Assembly (NCBI GenBank): GCA_965652565.1
Contig: CBFGWL010000054.1
Span: 1 to 21,161 of the forward strand
Length of the DNA: 21,161 nt
From: RSA11 sp965652565
GTDB taxonomy: Bacteria; Actinomycetota; Thermoleophilia; Solirubrobacterales; 70-9
Direction: 5' to 3'
Shown one piece after another: positions 7,046 through 13,997 of this stretch (its first letter is position 1; every line of letters begins with the position of its first letter). The notes under the pieces are model-generated. The model did not search any database, was not told where the DNA came from, and worked only from the letters and a program-made list of their open reading frames with translations. A program made the position numbers and the translations under genes.

Positions 7046-8326
7046 TTAAGCGGCTGCGGCGGTGAGCTGCGGGTAGAGCGGGAAGCGCTCCATGAGCGCG
7101 GACGTGCGCTCGCGAAGCGCATCGCGCTCCGCCTCGAAGCGGTCGGAGAGCGCCGTCGCGATCACGGACGCGATCTCGCGCATCTCCTCCTCGCGCATCC
7201 CGCGGGTGGTGAGCGCGGGCGTGCCGATCCGCAGACCCGACGGATTCATCGGCGGGCGCTCATCGAAGGGGATCGCGTTGCGGTTGACGGTGATCCCCAC
7301 CTCTTCGAGGCGCCGCTCGCCCTCCTTGCCGTCGAGCCCGGTGGGGTTGAGGTCGACGAGCAACAGGTGCACGTCCGTGCCGCCGGTCAGCACCTCGACG
7401 CCGCCTTCGATCAAGCCCTCCGCGAGCGCCTTCGCGTTGGCGACGGTCTGGCGCTGGCGCGCGCGGAACTGCTCGCTCGCGGCGATGCCGAGCGCAACGG
7501 CTTTGCCGGCGATCACGTGCATGAGCGGGCCGCCCTGGCTGCCGGGGAACACCGCGCGGTCGATGTCCTTCGCGTACTCCTCGCGGCAGAGGATCATGCC
7601 GCTGCGAGGCCCGGCGAGCGTCTTGTGGATCGTCGTGCTGACGACGTCGGCGTACTCGACCGGGTTGGGGTGCTCGCCGGCGGCGACGAGGCCGGCGAAG
7701 TGCGCCATGTCGACGAAGAGCTTCGCATCCACCGCGTCGGCGATCTCGCGGAACGCCGCGAAATCGAGCTGCCGCGGGTACGCGGACCAGCCGGCGACGA
7801 TCACCTTCGGCTTGTGCTCGTGCGCGAGCCGCTCGACCTCCTCCATGTCGACGCGGTAATCGTCGCGGCGCACGTGGTACGGAACGGGGTTGTAGAGCCG
7901 TCCCGAGATGTTCAGCTTCATCCCGTGCGTGAGGTGGCCGCCGTGGTCGAGCGCCATGCCGAGGATGGTGTCGCCGGGCTCGAGCAGCGCCAGATAGACC
8001 GCGTTGTTCGCCTGCGCGCCCGCGTGCGGCTGCACGTTGGCGTGCTCGGCTCCGAACAGCTCCTTCGCGCGGTCGATCGCGAGCTGCTCGGCGACGTCGA
8101 CCTCCTCGCACCCGCCGTAGTAGCGGCGGCCGGGGTAGCCCTCCGCGTACTTGTTGGTGAGCACCGAGCCCACGGCCTCCAGCACCGCCTGCGGGACGAA
8201 GTTCTCGGAGGCGATCATCTCGAGGGTGTTCTGCTGGCGCGCGAGCTCGCGGTCGAGCACGCGGGCGATGTCGGGATCGACCTCGGCGAGGGGGGCGGTC
8301 TGGTAGTCGTCGGGCAACTCGTTCAA
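7046..8326 (-). CDS. glyA: Serine hydroxymethyltransferase
   Basis: A 426-residue PLP enzyme that converts serine and tetrahydrofolate to glycine and 5,10-methylene-THF. Family signatures are complete: NTLEMIASENFVP (33-45), NKYAEGYPGRRYYGGCE (58-74), PHAGAQANNAVY (100-111), FVDMAHFAGLVAAG (204-217) and the PLP-lysine motif STTIHKTLAGPRSG with Lys235. The start is TTG at 8324-8326, chosen because AAGGAG lies 5 nt upstream and the protein then begins where homologues begin. The longer frame up to 8521 reads only low-complexity leader. Compared with the common THKTLRGPRGG, the loop here reads IHKTLAGPRSG, a mild variation. It is the first gene of a minus-strand run leading to rodZ, DUF354 and wecA. 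Confidence 0.97.
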   Translation of the reverse strand: MNELPDDYQTAPLAEVDPDIARVLDRELARQQNTLEMIASENFVPQAVLEAVGSVLTNKYAEGYPGRRYYGGCEEVDVAEQLAIDRAKELFGAEHANVQPHAGAQANNAVYLALLEPGDTILGMALDHGGHLTHGMKLNISGRLYNPVPYHVRRDDYRVDMEEVERLAHEHKPKVIVAGWSAYPRQLDFAAFREIADAVDAKLFVDMAHFAGLVAAGEHPNPVEYADVVSTTIHKTLAGPRSGMILCREEYAKDIDRAVFPGSQGGPLMHVIAGKAVALGIAASEQFRARQRQTVANAKALAEGLIEGGVEVLTGGTDVHLLLVDLNPTGLDGKEGERRLEEVGITVNRNAIPFDERPPMNPSGLRIGTPALTTRGMREEEMREIASVIATALSDRFEAERDALRERTSALMERFPLYPQLTAAAA

Positions 8327-8538
8327 TTCGGCTCCTTGGGCTAACGGACGAAACCGCCCGCGGCGTGCGCGGGCTGAGGGTTGACACGTTACGCCGTGGG
8401 CGCGACGGACGGCGCGCCAAGGCGCCTTGCGGCCCGAGCTCACGCCGATCGCACCCACGCGCGCGCTTCTCGCCTCCGGGTTGATTTTTATTGATCGGTT
8501 GGTTAATAATTGCCGGGTCAATCGAGAGGAGGAAGGTT
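8327..8538. promoter_or_regulatory. Divergent intergenic region between glyA and R2lox
   Basis: This 212-nt gap serves two divergent genes. Near glyA it has a GC hairpin (8356-8374, GCCCGCG stem, 5-nt loop) in the glyA leader and a 12-bp perfect palindrome CAAGGCGCCTTG (8418-8429). Near R2lox it becomes sharply AT-rich and holds a promoter and dyad. No known riboswitch fold was recognised before glyA. The glyA promoter could not be placed. Confidence 0.6.
8481..8510 (+). promoter_or_regulatory. Putative sigma-70-type promoter with TetR-like operator for R2lox-TetR
   Basis: TTGATT (8481-8486) and AATAAT (8505-8510, spacer 18) or TAATAA (8504-8509, spacer 17) look like -35 and -10 boxes in an AT-rich island. 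The spacer is filled by an imperfect dyad (8488-8509) with arms TTATTGATC and GGTTAATAA, 7 of 9 arm positions matching. A further half-site GGTCAAT (8516-8522) mirrors ATTGATC (8490-8496). The neighbouring TetR gene makes autoregulation the natural guess. A perfect-looking AGGAGG ribosome site follows at 8527-8532. Confidence 0.6.
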
Positions 8539-9504
8539 GTGAGCGAGAACGGCGCGCACGCGAACGGCGAGCTGAAGACGGAGGACGAGGCCCTGCAGGT
8601 CCTCCTCGACGGCGACATCGACAAGGTGATGGCGGGGCTCGACCGGATCATCGAGGCGGCCCCCTCCTACGAGAAGCTCTTCGCGCGCTGGCAACGCCAG
8701 CACTGGTCGACCGAGGACTTCGACTTCACCGAGGACGCCCGCCAGTGGGCGGACCCCGACCTGATGACGCCCGAGGAGCGCGAGTTCCTGCTCTTCGGCT
8801 TCTCCGAGTTCTTCCTGGGCGAGGAACGCGTCACGGTCGAACTGCTGCCCTTCGCGATCGCCGCCCCAAGCCACGAGGCGCAGGCGTTCCTCACCACCCA
8901 GATCTCGGACGAGGCGAAGCACATGGTCTTCTTCGACCGCTTCTACCGCGAGGTCTTCGGGGTGAGCGCTGACTCGCTCGGCGAGATGATCGCCAAGCAG
9001 CGCCCCAACGTGAACAAGGAGTGGGAGCAGCTCTTCGACGGGATCCTCCACGAGTGCGCCGAGCGCTGCCGCAAGGACCCCTCGGACTTCGAGGCGCTGG
9101 TGCGCGGCGTGACCGTCTACATGATCGTCATCGAGGGCACGCTCGCCCTCACCGGCGCGCGGTTCATGATCCGCTCGCTGCGCGACCGCGGCTGGTTCCC
9201 GGGCTTCACCTCGGGCTTCACCGCCGTCAATCGCGACGAGTCCCGCCACGTCGGCTTCGGCGTCAAGTTCCTCGCCGACGCGATCAAGGCGGATCCCACC
9301 AACGCGCGGATCATCGAGCAGACGCTCCAGGAGACCCTGCCCGTGGCCTCGCTGGTCTTCGTGCCCCCCGGCGTCGACGACCCGTACAACTTCGAGACGC
9401 CTTTCTACAAGTCGTCGGAGATCTTCGAATACGCGATGCGCTCGCTCTCCAAGAAGCTCGCGGCGATGGGCCTCGACCCGGCGCTGCTCGGCCAGGCGGC
9501 GTGA
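8539..9504 (+). CDS. R2-like ligand-binding oxidase (R2lox)
   Basis: A 321-residue ferritin-like protein starting at GTG 8539, with AGGAGG 6 nt upstream. It is often auto-annotated as ribonucleotide reductase beta subunit, but the signature is that of R2lox, a Mn/Fe oxidase that binds a long-chain lipid-like ligand. Ligands by comparison with M. tuberculosis Rv0233 are Glu95 (GEERVT), Glu125 and His128 (DEAKH), Glu199 (VIEGTLALTG), Glu234 and His237 (DESRH). The residues of the Val-Tyr ether crosslink are also present: Val98 three after Glu95, and Tyr194 five before Glu199. No nrdE/nrdA gene lies nearby, which argues against a role in nucleotide reduction. It overlaps the TetR gene by GTGA; an R2lox next to a TetR gene also occurs in M. 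tuberculosis (Rv0233/Rv0232). Physiological substrate unknown. Confidence 0.88.
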   Translation: MSENGAHANGELKTEDEALQVLLDGDIDKVMAGLDRIIEAAPSYEKLFARWQRQHWSTEDFDFTEDARQWADPDLMTPEEREFLLFGFSEFFLGEERVTVELLPFAIAAPSHEAQAFLTTQISDEAKHMVFFDRFYREVFGVSADSLGEMIAKQRPNVNKEWEQLFDGILHECAERCRKDPSDFEALVRGVTVYMIVIEGTLALTGARFMIRSLRDRGWFPGFTSGFTAVNRDESRHVGFGVKFLADAIKADPTNARIIEQTLQETLPVASLVFVPPGVDDPYNFETPFYKSSEIFEYAMRSLSKKLAAMGLDPALLGQAA

Positions 9505-10127
9505 GACCAGGGGCGGCACCCACCGGCTCCCGGGCGGAGCGCGGCCGGCCCGGGCGTCCGTCCACGGGCGCGCGCGAGCGCATCCTCGCCGCCTGTATCG
9601 ACGTCCTCAAGGAGGAGGGGTACGCCGGCCTGACTGTCGCGAAGGTCGCCGCGCGCGCCGGCGAGAACAAGGCGCTCGTCGCCTATCACTTCGGCTCGAA
9701 ACAAGGCCTGGTCGCGGCTGCCGCGCGGGAGCTCGGCGAGCTGATCACCGGCGAGGTCCTGCGCGGCGTGGAGGGCGCCCGCACCGTGCACGACATCGTC
9801 ACCGGGGCGATCGACGCCGTCTGGGGCGTGCTGGAACGCGACGCGCGTCTGCCGCGCGCCTACTTCGACCTGAACGCGGTGTCGGTCGTCGACGACGAGG
9901 TCCGCGGCGCCCTGCGCCAGCTCAAGCAGCGCTGGCGCCAGGTCCTCACCGAGCTCCTGAACGACGCCGGCGTGCCGGCCACGCGCACCGCCGCCGCGGC
10001 GGTGCTGGTGATCGCCGCCGTCGAGGGCTTCTGCCTGGAGTGGATCGAGCGCGGCGACACCCGCGAGCTCGGTGCGGCGCGCGAGTTGTTCGTGGCGTCG
10101 GTCGTTGATGGGCTGAGTACGACCTAG
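9501..10127 (+). CDS. TetR/AcrR family regulator coupled to R2lox
   Basis: From GTG 9501 the protein has 208 residues. The first 22 are basic and disordered-looking. The DNA-binding domain is at about 24-70, with RERILAACIDVLKEEGYAG, the helix-turn-helix TVAKVAARAGENKALVAYHFGSK (split: TVAKVAARAGENKAL, VAYHFGSK) and the typical YHFGSK end. The C-terminal half is helical and alanine-rich, as expected of a ligand-binding domain; its ligand cannot be told from sequence. The start codon overlaps the R2lox stop (GTGA), so the two are translated together. It probably controls its own promoter at 8481-8522. A fatty-acyl or hydrophobic inducer would fit the lipid ligand of R2lox, but that is a guess. 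Confidence 0.92.
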   Translation: MRPGAAPTGSRAERGRPGRPSTGARERILAACIDVLKEEGYAGLTVAKVAARAGENKALVAYHFGSKQGLVAAAARELGELITGEVLRGVEGARTVHDIVTGAIDAVWGVLERDARLPRAYFDLNAVSVVDDEVRGALRQLKQRWRQVLTELLNDAGVPATRTAAAAVLVIAAVEGFCLEWIERGDTRELGAARELFVASVVDGLSTT

Positions 10128-10135
10128 GTCTACGA

Positions 10136-10180
10136 GGGCCCGGCTCGGGGTGGACTACCCCTTGGCTCCGAGCCGGGCCC
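10136..10180. terminator. Bidirectional hairpin terminator between convergent genes
   Basis: A perfect 13-bp stem (GGGCCCGGCTCGG at 10136-10148, its complement at 10168-10180) with a 19-nt loop lies 8 nt after the TetR stop and 5 nt before the stop of the sua5 gene on the other strand. There is no U-tract on either side, as is common in high-GC actinobacteria. An alternative inner pairing GGGGT/ACCCC (10147-10151 with 10157-10161) exists. Confidence 0.8.
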
Positions 10181-10185
10181 GCTCT

Positions 10186-10821
10186 CTACGTCAGGTGCGC
10201 GAGGCGGGCGCGCACCTCGTCCTCCGGCAGCGCGCCCACGCGCAGGATCCGCCACCCGACCCCTGTCTCCAGCCCGCTCACGTCGACGACCGTCGAGGCG
10301 ACCCCGGGCAGCGGGCCGCCGTCGATCGCGAGGTCGGCCCCGGCGACGATGCTCTCCGGGACCGCGGCGAGCTCGCTCGCTGCGGGCTCGCCGGAGAGGT
10401 TCGCGCTCGTCTGGAACACCGGGCACGACGCCCCGGCGAGCGGGCCCTCGATGAGGCGCACGCCCAGGCGCTCGGGATCGTCCCGGCAGGCGAGCGGGTA
10501 GCGGCGCTCGGGGTTGTGGACGACGAGCGTCACGGGGCCGGGCAAAAGCGCCGCCAGCGCCTCGCGCGTGCGCTCGCCCAGACTGCGCAGCAACTCGCGC
10601 AGGATCAGCGGCGAGAAGTACATGACCGCGGCCGGCTTGCCGTCGTCGCGGCCCTTGAGCGCATGGATCCGGGCGATCGCCTCGGCGTTCACCGGATCGC
10701 AGGCGAGGCCGTAGACGCCGTCCGAGGGAAAGACGGCGACCCCGCCCGCGGCGACCGTGCGCTCCAGCGCCGCGCGCGCCGCCGGCGCCCCGTCGCGCGC
10801 GACCAAGACCAGCCGGCTCAC
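10186..10821 (-). CDS. Threonylcarbamoyl-AMP synthase (Sua5/YrdC/TsaC family)
   Basis: A 211-residue single-domain YrdC protein that makes threonylcarbamoyl-AMP from threonine, bicarbonate and ATP for t6A37 tRNA modification. Family blocks are GVAVFPSDGVYGLACDP (27-43), ALKGRDDGKPAAVMYFS, LPGPVTLVVHN, TSANLSGEPA and STVVDVSG. The C-terminal Sua5 domain is absent, so by length it is of TsaC type. The start is GTG 10819-10821, overlapping the prmC stop as GTGA. This is the last gene of the long minus-strand run, ending at the hairpin 10136-10180. prfA-prmC-sua5 is a widely conserved order. A YciO-type paralogue cannot be excluded by eye, but context favours t6A synthesis. Confidence 0.93.
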   Translation of the reverse strand: MSRLVLVARDGAPAARAALERTVAAGGVAVFPSDGVYGLACDPVNAEAIARIHALKGRDDGKPAAVMYFSPLILRELLRSLGERTREALAALLPGPVTLVVHNPERRYPLACRDDPERLGVRLIEGPLAGASCPVFQTSANLSGEPAASELAAVPESIVAGADLAIDGGPLPGVASTVVDVSGLETGVGWRILRVGALPEDEVRARLAHLT

Positions 10822-11651
10822 CGTCCCACCACCACGCGCTCGATCCCGGCCAGATCACGCCGCACGGAAACGTGCTCGAAGCCGGCGCGGCGAACGAGCT
10901 CCGCGACCATCTCGGCCTGCCCCTCCCCCACCTCGAGCGCGATCGCCCTGGTGCGCGCGCCGCCACCCAGCGCGAGCTCGCCGAGCAGCGCCTCGATCGC
11001 CTCCAGGCCGGTCGGCCCCGGCACGAGCGCGCCGCGCGGCTCGTAGTCGCGGACCTCGGGCTCCAACTCGAGCCACTCACGCGCGCTCACGTACGGGAGG
11101 TTCGCGAGGATCAGGTCGAACGAGCCCTCCCGCGGCAGCGAGCCGGTCTCGAAGCGCACCCTGCCGGCGAGCCCGAGCCGCTCGGCGTTCGCCTGCGCCA
11201 CGGCGAGCGCGTCCGGATAGATGTCGGTAGCGAGCACGTCGGCGTTCGGCAACTCGTCGGCCACGGCGAGCGCGATCGCGCCGGAGCCCGTGCCGACGTC
11301 GCAGACGGCGAGCGGCTCCAGCTCCACGGCAACCTCCACGAGGTGCTCGGTCTCCGGCCGCGGGATCAACACGCGCCGGTCGACCGCGAGCTCGATCCGC
11401 CGGAAGCCGCGCACGCCCAGGATGTACGCGACGGGCTCGCGGCGCAGCCGCCTGCGTACGAACTCCGCGAACGCGCGCCCCGCAACCGGGTCCAGACGTG
11501 CCTCGGGCTCGACGGCGAACCGCGTGCGCTCCAGCCCGCTTGCGCGCTCGAGCAAGAGCTCGGCGTCCAGGCGCGGCGTCTCGATCCCGGCGGCGCGCAG
11601 GGCGTCGGTCGCCGCCCCGAGCGCCTCGGCGACCGTGCTTCCCGGGGTCAC
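10818..11651 (-). CDS. prmC: Release factor glutamine methyltransferase
   Basis: A 277-residue SAM-dependent methyltransferase that methylates the glutamine of the GGQ loop in release factors. An N-terminal helical domain (about 1-75) is followed by VLIPRPETEHLVE (94-106), the SAM-binding CDVGTGSGAIALA (117-129) and ATDIYPDALAVA (141-152). The catalytic tetrapeptide is NLPY (184-187) where most PrmC have NPPY. The variant is known among class-I N-methyltransferases and still holds the Asn and Tyr. The start is GTG 11649-11651, two nucleotides after the prfA stop. No separate ribosome site is visible, so coupling to prfA, its substrate gene, is likely. The upstream open frame to 12581 is a shadow of prfA. 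Confidence 0.94.
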   Translation of the reverse strand: MTPGSTVAEALGAATDALRAAGIETPRLDAELLLERASGLERTRFAVEPEARLDPVAGRAFAEFVRRRLRREPVAYILGVRGFRRIELAVDRRVLIPRPETEHLVEVAVELEPLAVCDVGTGSGAIALAVADELPNADVLATDIYPDALAVAQANAERLGLAGRVRFETGSLPREGSFDLILANLPYVSAREWLELEPEVRDYEPRGALVPGPTGLEAIEALLGELALGGGARTRAIALEVGEGQAEMVAELVRRAGFEHVSVRRDLAGIERVVVGR

Positions 11652-11653
11652 CG

Positions 11654-12733
11654 TCAGCCGACTGGCTCGGCGGCCTGCGCGGCCAGCCGCGCGCGCTTCT
11701 CCTCGGCGGCCAGCGCTTCGGTGAACTCGCGCAGGTCGCCGCCGAGGACCTCCTCGAGGTTGTGGGCGGTGAGCTTCACGCGGTGGTCGGTCACGCGGCC
11801 CTGGGGGAAGTTGTAGGTGCGGATCTTCTCCGAGCGCTCGCCCGTGCCTACCTGCGCCCGCCGGTCGGCGGCGATCTCGGCGCGCTGCTCGGCGAGCTTG
11901 CGCTCGTACAGGCGGGCGCGGAGCACGCGCATCGCCTTCTCGCGGTTCTGCAGCTGGGACTTTTCGTCCTGCATGGAGACGACGATCCCGCTTGGCTTGT
12001 GGGTGATGCGTACCGCCGAGTCGGTCGTGTTCACCGACTGCCCGCCCGGCCCCGACGAGCGATAGACGTCGACCTGCAGGTCGTTCGGGTCGATGTCCAC
12101 CTCGACCTCCTCCGCCTCGGGCAGCACGGCGACGGTCGCCGTCGACGTGTGGATGCGTCCCTGCGACTCCGTCTTTGGGACGCGCTGGACCCGGTGGGTG
12201 CCGCCCTCGTACTTGAAGACCGAGTACGCGCCGTCGCCCTTGACCGCGAAGGTGACCTCCTTGAAGCCCCCGGCGTCGGCCGGCGACTGGGAGAGCACCT
12301 CGGTGGAGAAGCCGCGGTCGGCGGCGTAGCGCGTGAGCATCTTGAACAGATCGCCCGCGAAGATCGCGGCCTCGTCCCCGCCGGCCCCCGCGCGAATCTC
12401 GACGAGCACGTTCTTCTCGTCGTTGGGGTCGCGCTCGACCATCGCCAGCCGGATCGCCTCCTCGACCTCCTCGATGCGTTTGGGCGTCTCGGCGACCACC
12501 GCGCGCAGCTCGGGGTCGTCGCCGTCGTCCTCGCGCAGCAGCTCGCGCGCGCCCTCGAGGTCGTCCTTGAGAGTGCGCCACTCGGCGGCGAGCCGGTGCG
12601 CCTGCTCGAGCTGGCGGTACTCGCGCCCGACCTCGGCGTAGCGCTGCTGGTCGGCGATCACCGCCGGATCCGACATCTGGCGCTCGAGTTCCCCGAACCG
12701 GGTCTCGATTTGTTCGACCAAGCGCTCGATCAC
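11654..12733 (-). CDS. prfA: Peptide chain release factor 1
   Basis: A 359-residue class-I release factor that reads UAA and UAG. The GGQ peptidyl-hydrolysis motif is at residues 230-232 within RSSGPGGQSVNTTDSAVRI. The anticodon-like tripeptide of RF1 type P-x-T is PKT (186-188) in HRVQRVPKTESQGRIHTS, not the SPF of RF2. The N-terminal coiled coil begins MIERLVEQIETRFGELERQM. The start is GTG 12731-12733, giving the usual RF1 length; an upstream ATG at 12769 would overlap the DUF1385 gene. No clear Shine-Dalgarno is seen. It is followed by prmC, which modifies Gln232. Confidence 0.96.
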   Translation of the reverse strand: MIERLVEQIETRFGELERQMSDPAVIADQQRYAEVGREYRQLEQAHRLAAEWRTLKDDLEGARELLREDDGDDPELRAVVAETPKRIEEVEEAIRLAMVERDPNDEKNVLVEIRAGAGGDEAAIFAGDLFKMLTRYAADRGFSTEVLSQSPADAGGFKEVTFAVKGDGAYSVFKYEGGTHRVQRVPKTESQGRIHTSTATVAVLPEAEEVEVDIDPNDLQVDVYRSSGPGGQSVNTTDSAVRITHKPSGIVVSMQDEKSQLQNREKAMRVLRARLYERKLAEQRAEIAADRRAQVGTGERSEKIRTYNFPQGRVTDHRVKLTAHNLEEVLGGDLREFTEALAAEEKRARLAAQAAEPVG

Positions 12734-12743
12734 GGTGTTGAGG

Positions 12744-13688
12744 CTACGCGACGATCTCGATGCGCTCACCCTCGGGCTCGCCGCCGGGCCTCTCCACCGC
12801 GAGCACCGCTTCGAGCGCGGCGATGGCGACGGCGAGCTGCTCGCGGTCGGGCTCGCGCGTGGTGAGGTTCTGCAGCATGAGCCCGGGCCACATCAGGACG
12901 CGGACCCACGCACGCCGGCGGTTGCGGCCCGCCCACTTGATGACCTCGTAGGAGAGCCCGGCGATGAGCGGGATGCCGAGGACCCGGGAGAGCACGAGCC
13001 AGTACCACTCGGGCAGCCCGATCGGGGCGAACACGAAGATCGCGAGCACCATGACGACGAGCAGGAAGCTCGTCCCGCAGCGCGGATGGAAGCGCGAGTA
13101 ACCCGCCGCACGCTCGGGCGTGAGGTCATCGCCGGCCTCGAAGCAGGAGATCGTCTTGTGCTCGGCGCCGTGGTACTCGAAGACCCGGCGCAGATCCCGG
13201 AGGCGGCTGATCGCGACGATGTAGCCGATGAAGATCGCGGTGCGCAGGACCCCCTCGACGAGCCAGAAGAGGAAGGCCGAGCCGAGCGCGTCCTTGAAGA
13301 GGCTGGTCACGCCGACCGGCACGACGAAGAAGAGCCCGATCGCGATCAGGAGCGAGCCCAGGACGGTCAGGCCCCAGGCCAGGCCGCCGATCTCCTCCGG
13401 CTCGCCGTCCTCGCCCTCGTCGAGCTGGGCGTTGGCGGAGATCGCGATCGCGCGGAAACCGATCTTGAGCGACTCGGCGAGCGCGACGACGCCGCGGATC
13501 ACCGGCCAGCGCAGCACGCGGTGACGCTTCGCCCAGCTGACCAGCGGCTCCGTGCTGACCTCGATCTCCCCGTCGGGCCTGCGGACCGCGACGGACCAGG
13601 TCGAGACCCCGCGCATCATCACGCCCTCGAGGACCGCCTGGCCGCCGAGCGGCGCGTCGCGGCCGGCGACGGGCAGGCGATCGGGCAT
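12744..13688 (-). CDS. DUF1385 family membrane protein
   Basis: Starting at ATG 13686-13688 the protein has 314 residues. It matches the DUF1385 family: GGQAVLEGVMMRG near the N-terminus, then several membrane helices (LTVLGSLLIAIGLFFVVPV, FLFWLVEGVLRTAIFIGYIV), the conserved EYHGAEHKTISCFEAGDDLT, and FHPRCGTSFLLVVMVLAIFVF. The histidine- and cysteine-containing motifs suggest a metal or active site, but no function is established. It sits between rpmE and prfA, as in many Gram-positive genomes, hinting at a housekeeping role. Other in-frame starts exist at 13724 (ATG) and 13751 (GTG). None has a Shine-Dalgarno, so I chose the one giving the family's usual short N-terminus. Confidence 0.9.
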   Translation of the reverse strand: MPDRLPVAGRDAPLGGQAVLEGVMMRGVSTWSVAVRRPDGEIEVSTEPLVSWAKRHRVLRWPVIRGVVALAESLKIGFRAIAISANAQLDEGEDGEPEEIGGLAWGLTVLGSLLIAIGLFFVVPVGVTSLFKDALGSAFLFWLVEGVLRTAIFIGYIVAISRLRDLRRVFEYHGAEHKTISCFEAGDDLTPERAAGYSRFHPRCGTSFLLVVMVLAIFVFAPIGLPEWYWLVLSRVLGIPLIAGLSYEVIKWAGRNRRRAWVRVLMWPGLMLQNLTTREPDREQLAVAIAALEAVLAVERPGGEPEGERIEIVA

Positions 13689-13784
13689 CCGCGCGTCGGC
13701 GAGGCATGGCGCCGAAGCGGGCATGGGGTCGGGTTGGAGCGAGCGAGCCACTAACTCACGGATCGGCCCGCCCGGGCGTTCGCG

Positions 13785-13991
13785 TTAGCGGCGGGCGCGG
13801 CGGGCGCGGCGGCGGAAGCGCTCAACGCGGCCGCCGGTGTCGACGAGCTTCTGCTTGCCCGTGTAGAAGGGATGGCACTCAGCGCAGATCTCCACGTGCA
13901 GATCGGGCTTCGTCGAGCGCGTGTAGAAGTCGTTGCCGCACGAGCAGTGCACGTGCGCGAGGACGTACTCGGGATGGATGCCAGCCTTCAT
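13785..13991 (-). CDS. rpmE: 50S ribosomal protein L31, zinc-binding type
   Basis: A 68-residue L31 that begins MKAGIHPEYV. It is the zinc-binding (C+) form: Cys16, Cys18, Cys36 and Cys39 provide CxC and CxxC pairs. The block CHPFYTGKQKLVDTGGRVERF is the family signature (CHPFYTGKQ, residues 39-47). The tail is an arginine-rich stretch (RFRRRARRARR). In actinobacteria C- paralogues replace it under zinc starvation, but no Zur-like box was recognised here. The start lies only 6 nt after the stop of the glycosyltransferase gene, with no Shine-Dalgarno, so it is either coupled or has a promoter inside that gene. rho, its common upstream neighbour, is not here. Confidence 0.96.
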   Translation of the reverse strand: MKAGIHPEYVLAHVHCSCGNDFYTRSTKPDLHVEICAECHPFYTGKQKLVDTGGRVERFRRRARRARR

Positions 13992-13997
13992 CGCGAT

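Noticed and set aside
8539..9504. Calling the oxidase a ribonucleotide reductase beta subunit
   Set aside because: The Val and Tyr crosslink positions and the GEExVT, VIEGxLALTG and DExRH blocks fit R2lox, and no nrdA/nrdE partner lies nearby.
13692..13784. A longer N-terminus for the DUF1385 protein (GTG at 13751 or ATG at 13724)
   Set aside because: Not excluded, but the added residues are low-complexity, no Shine-Dalgarno is present, and family members usually begin shortly before the GGQAVLEG block.
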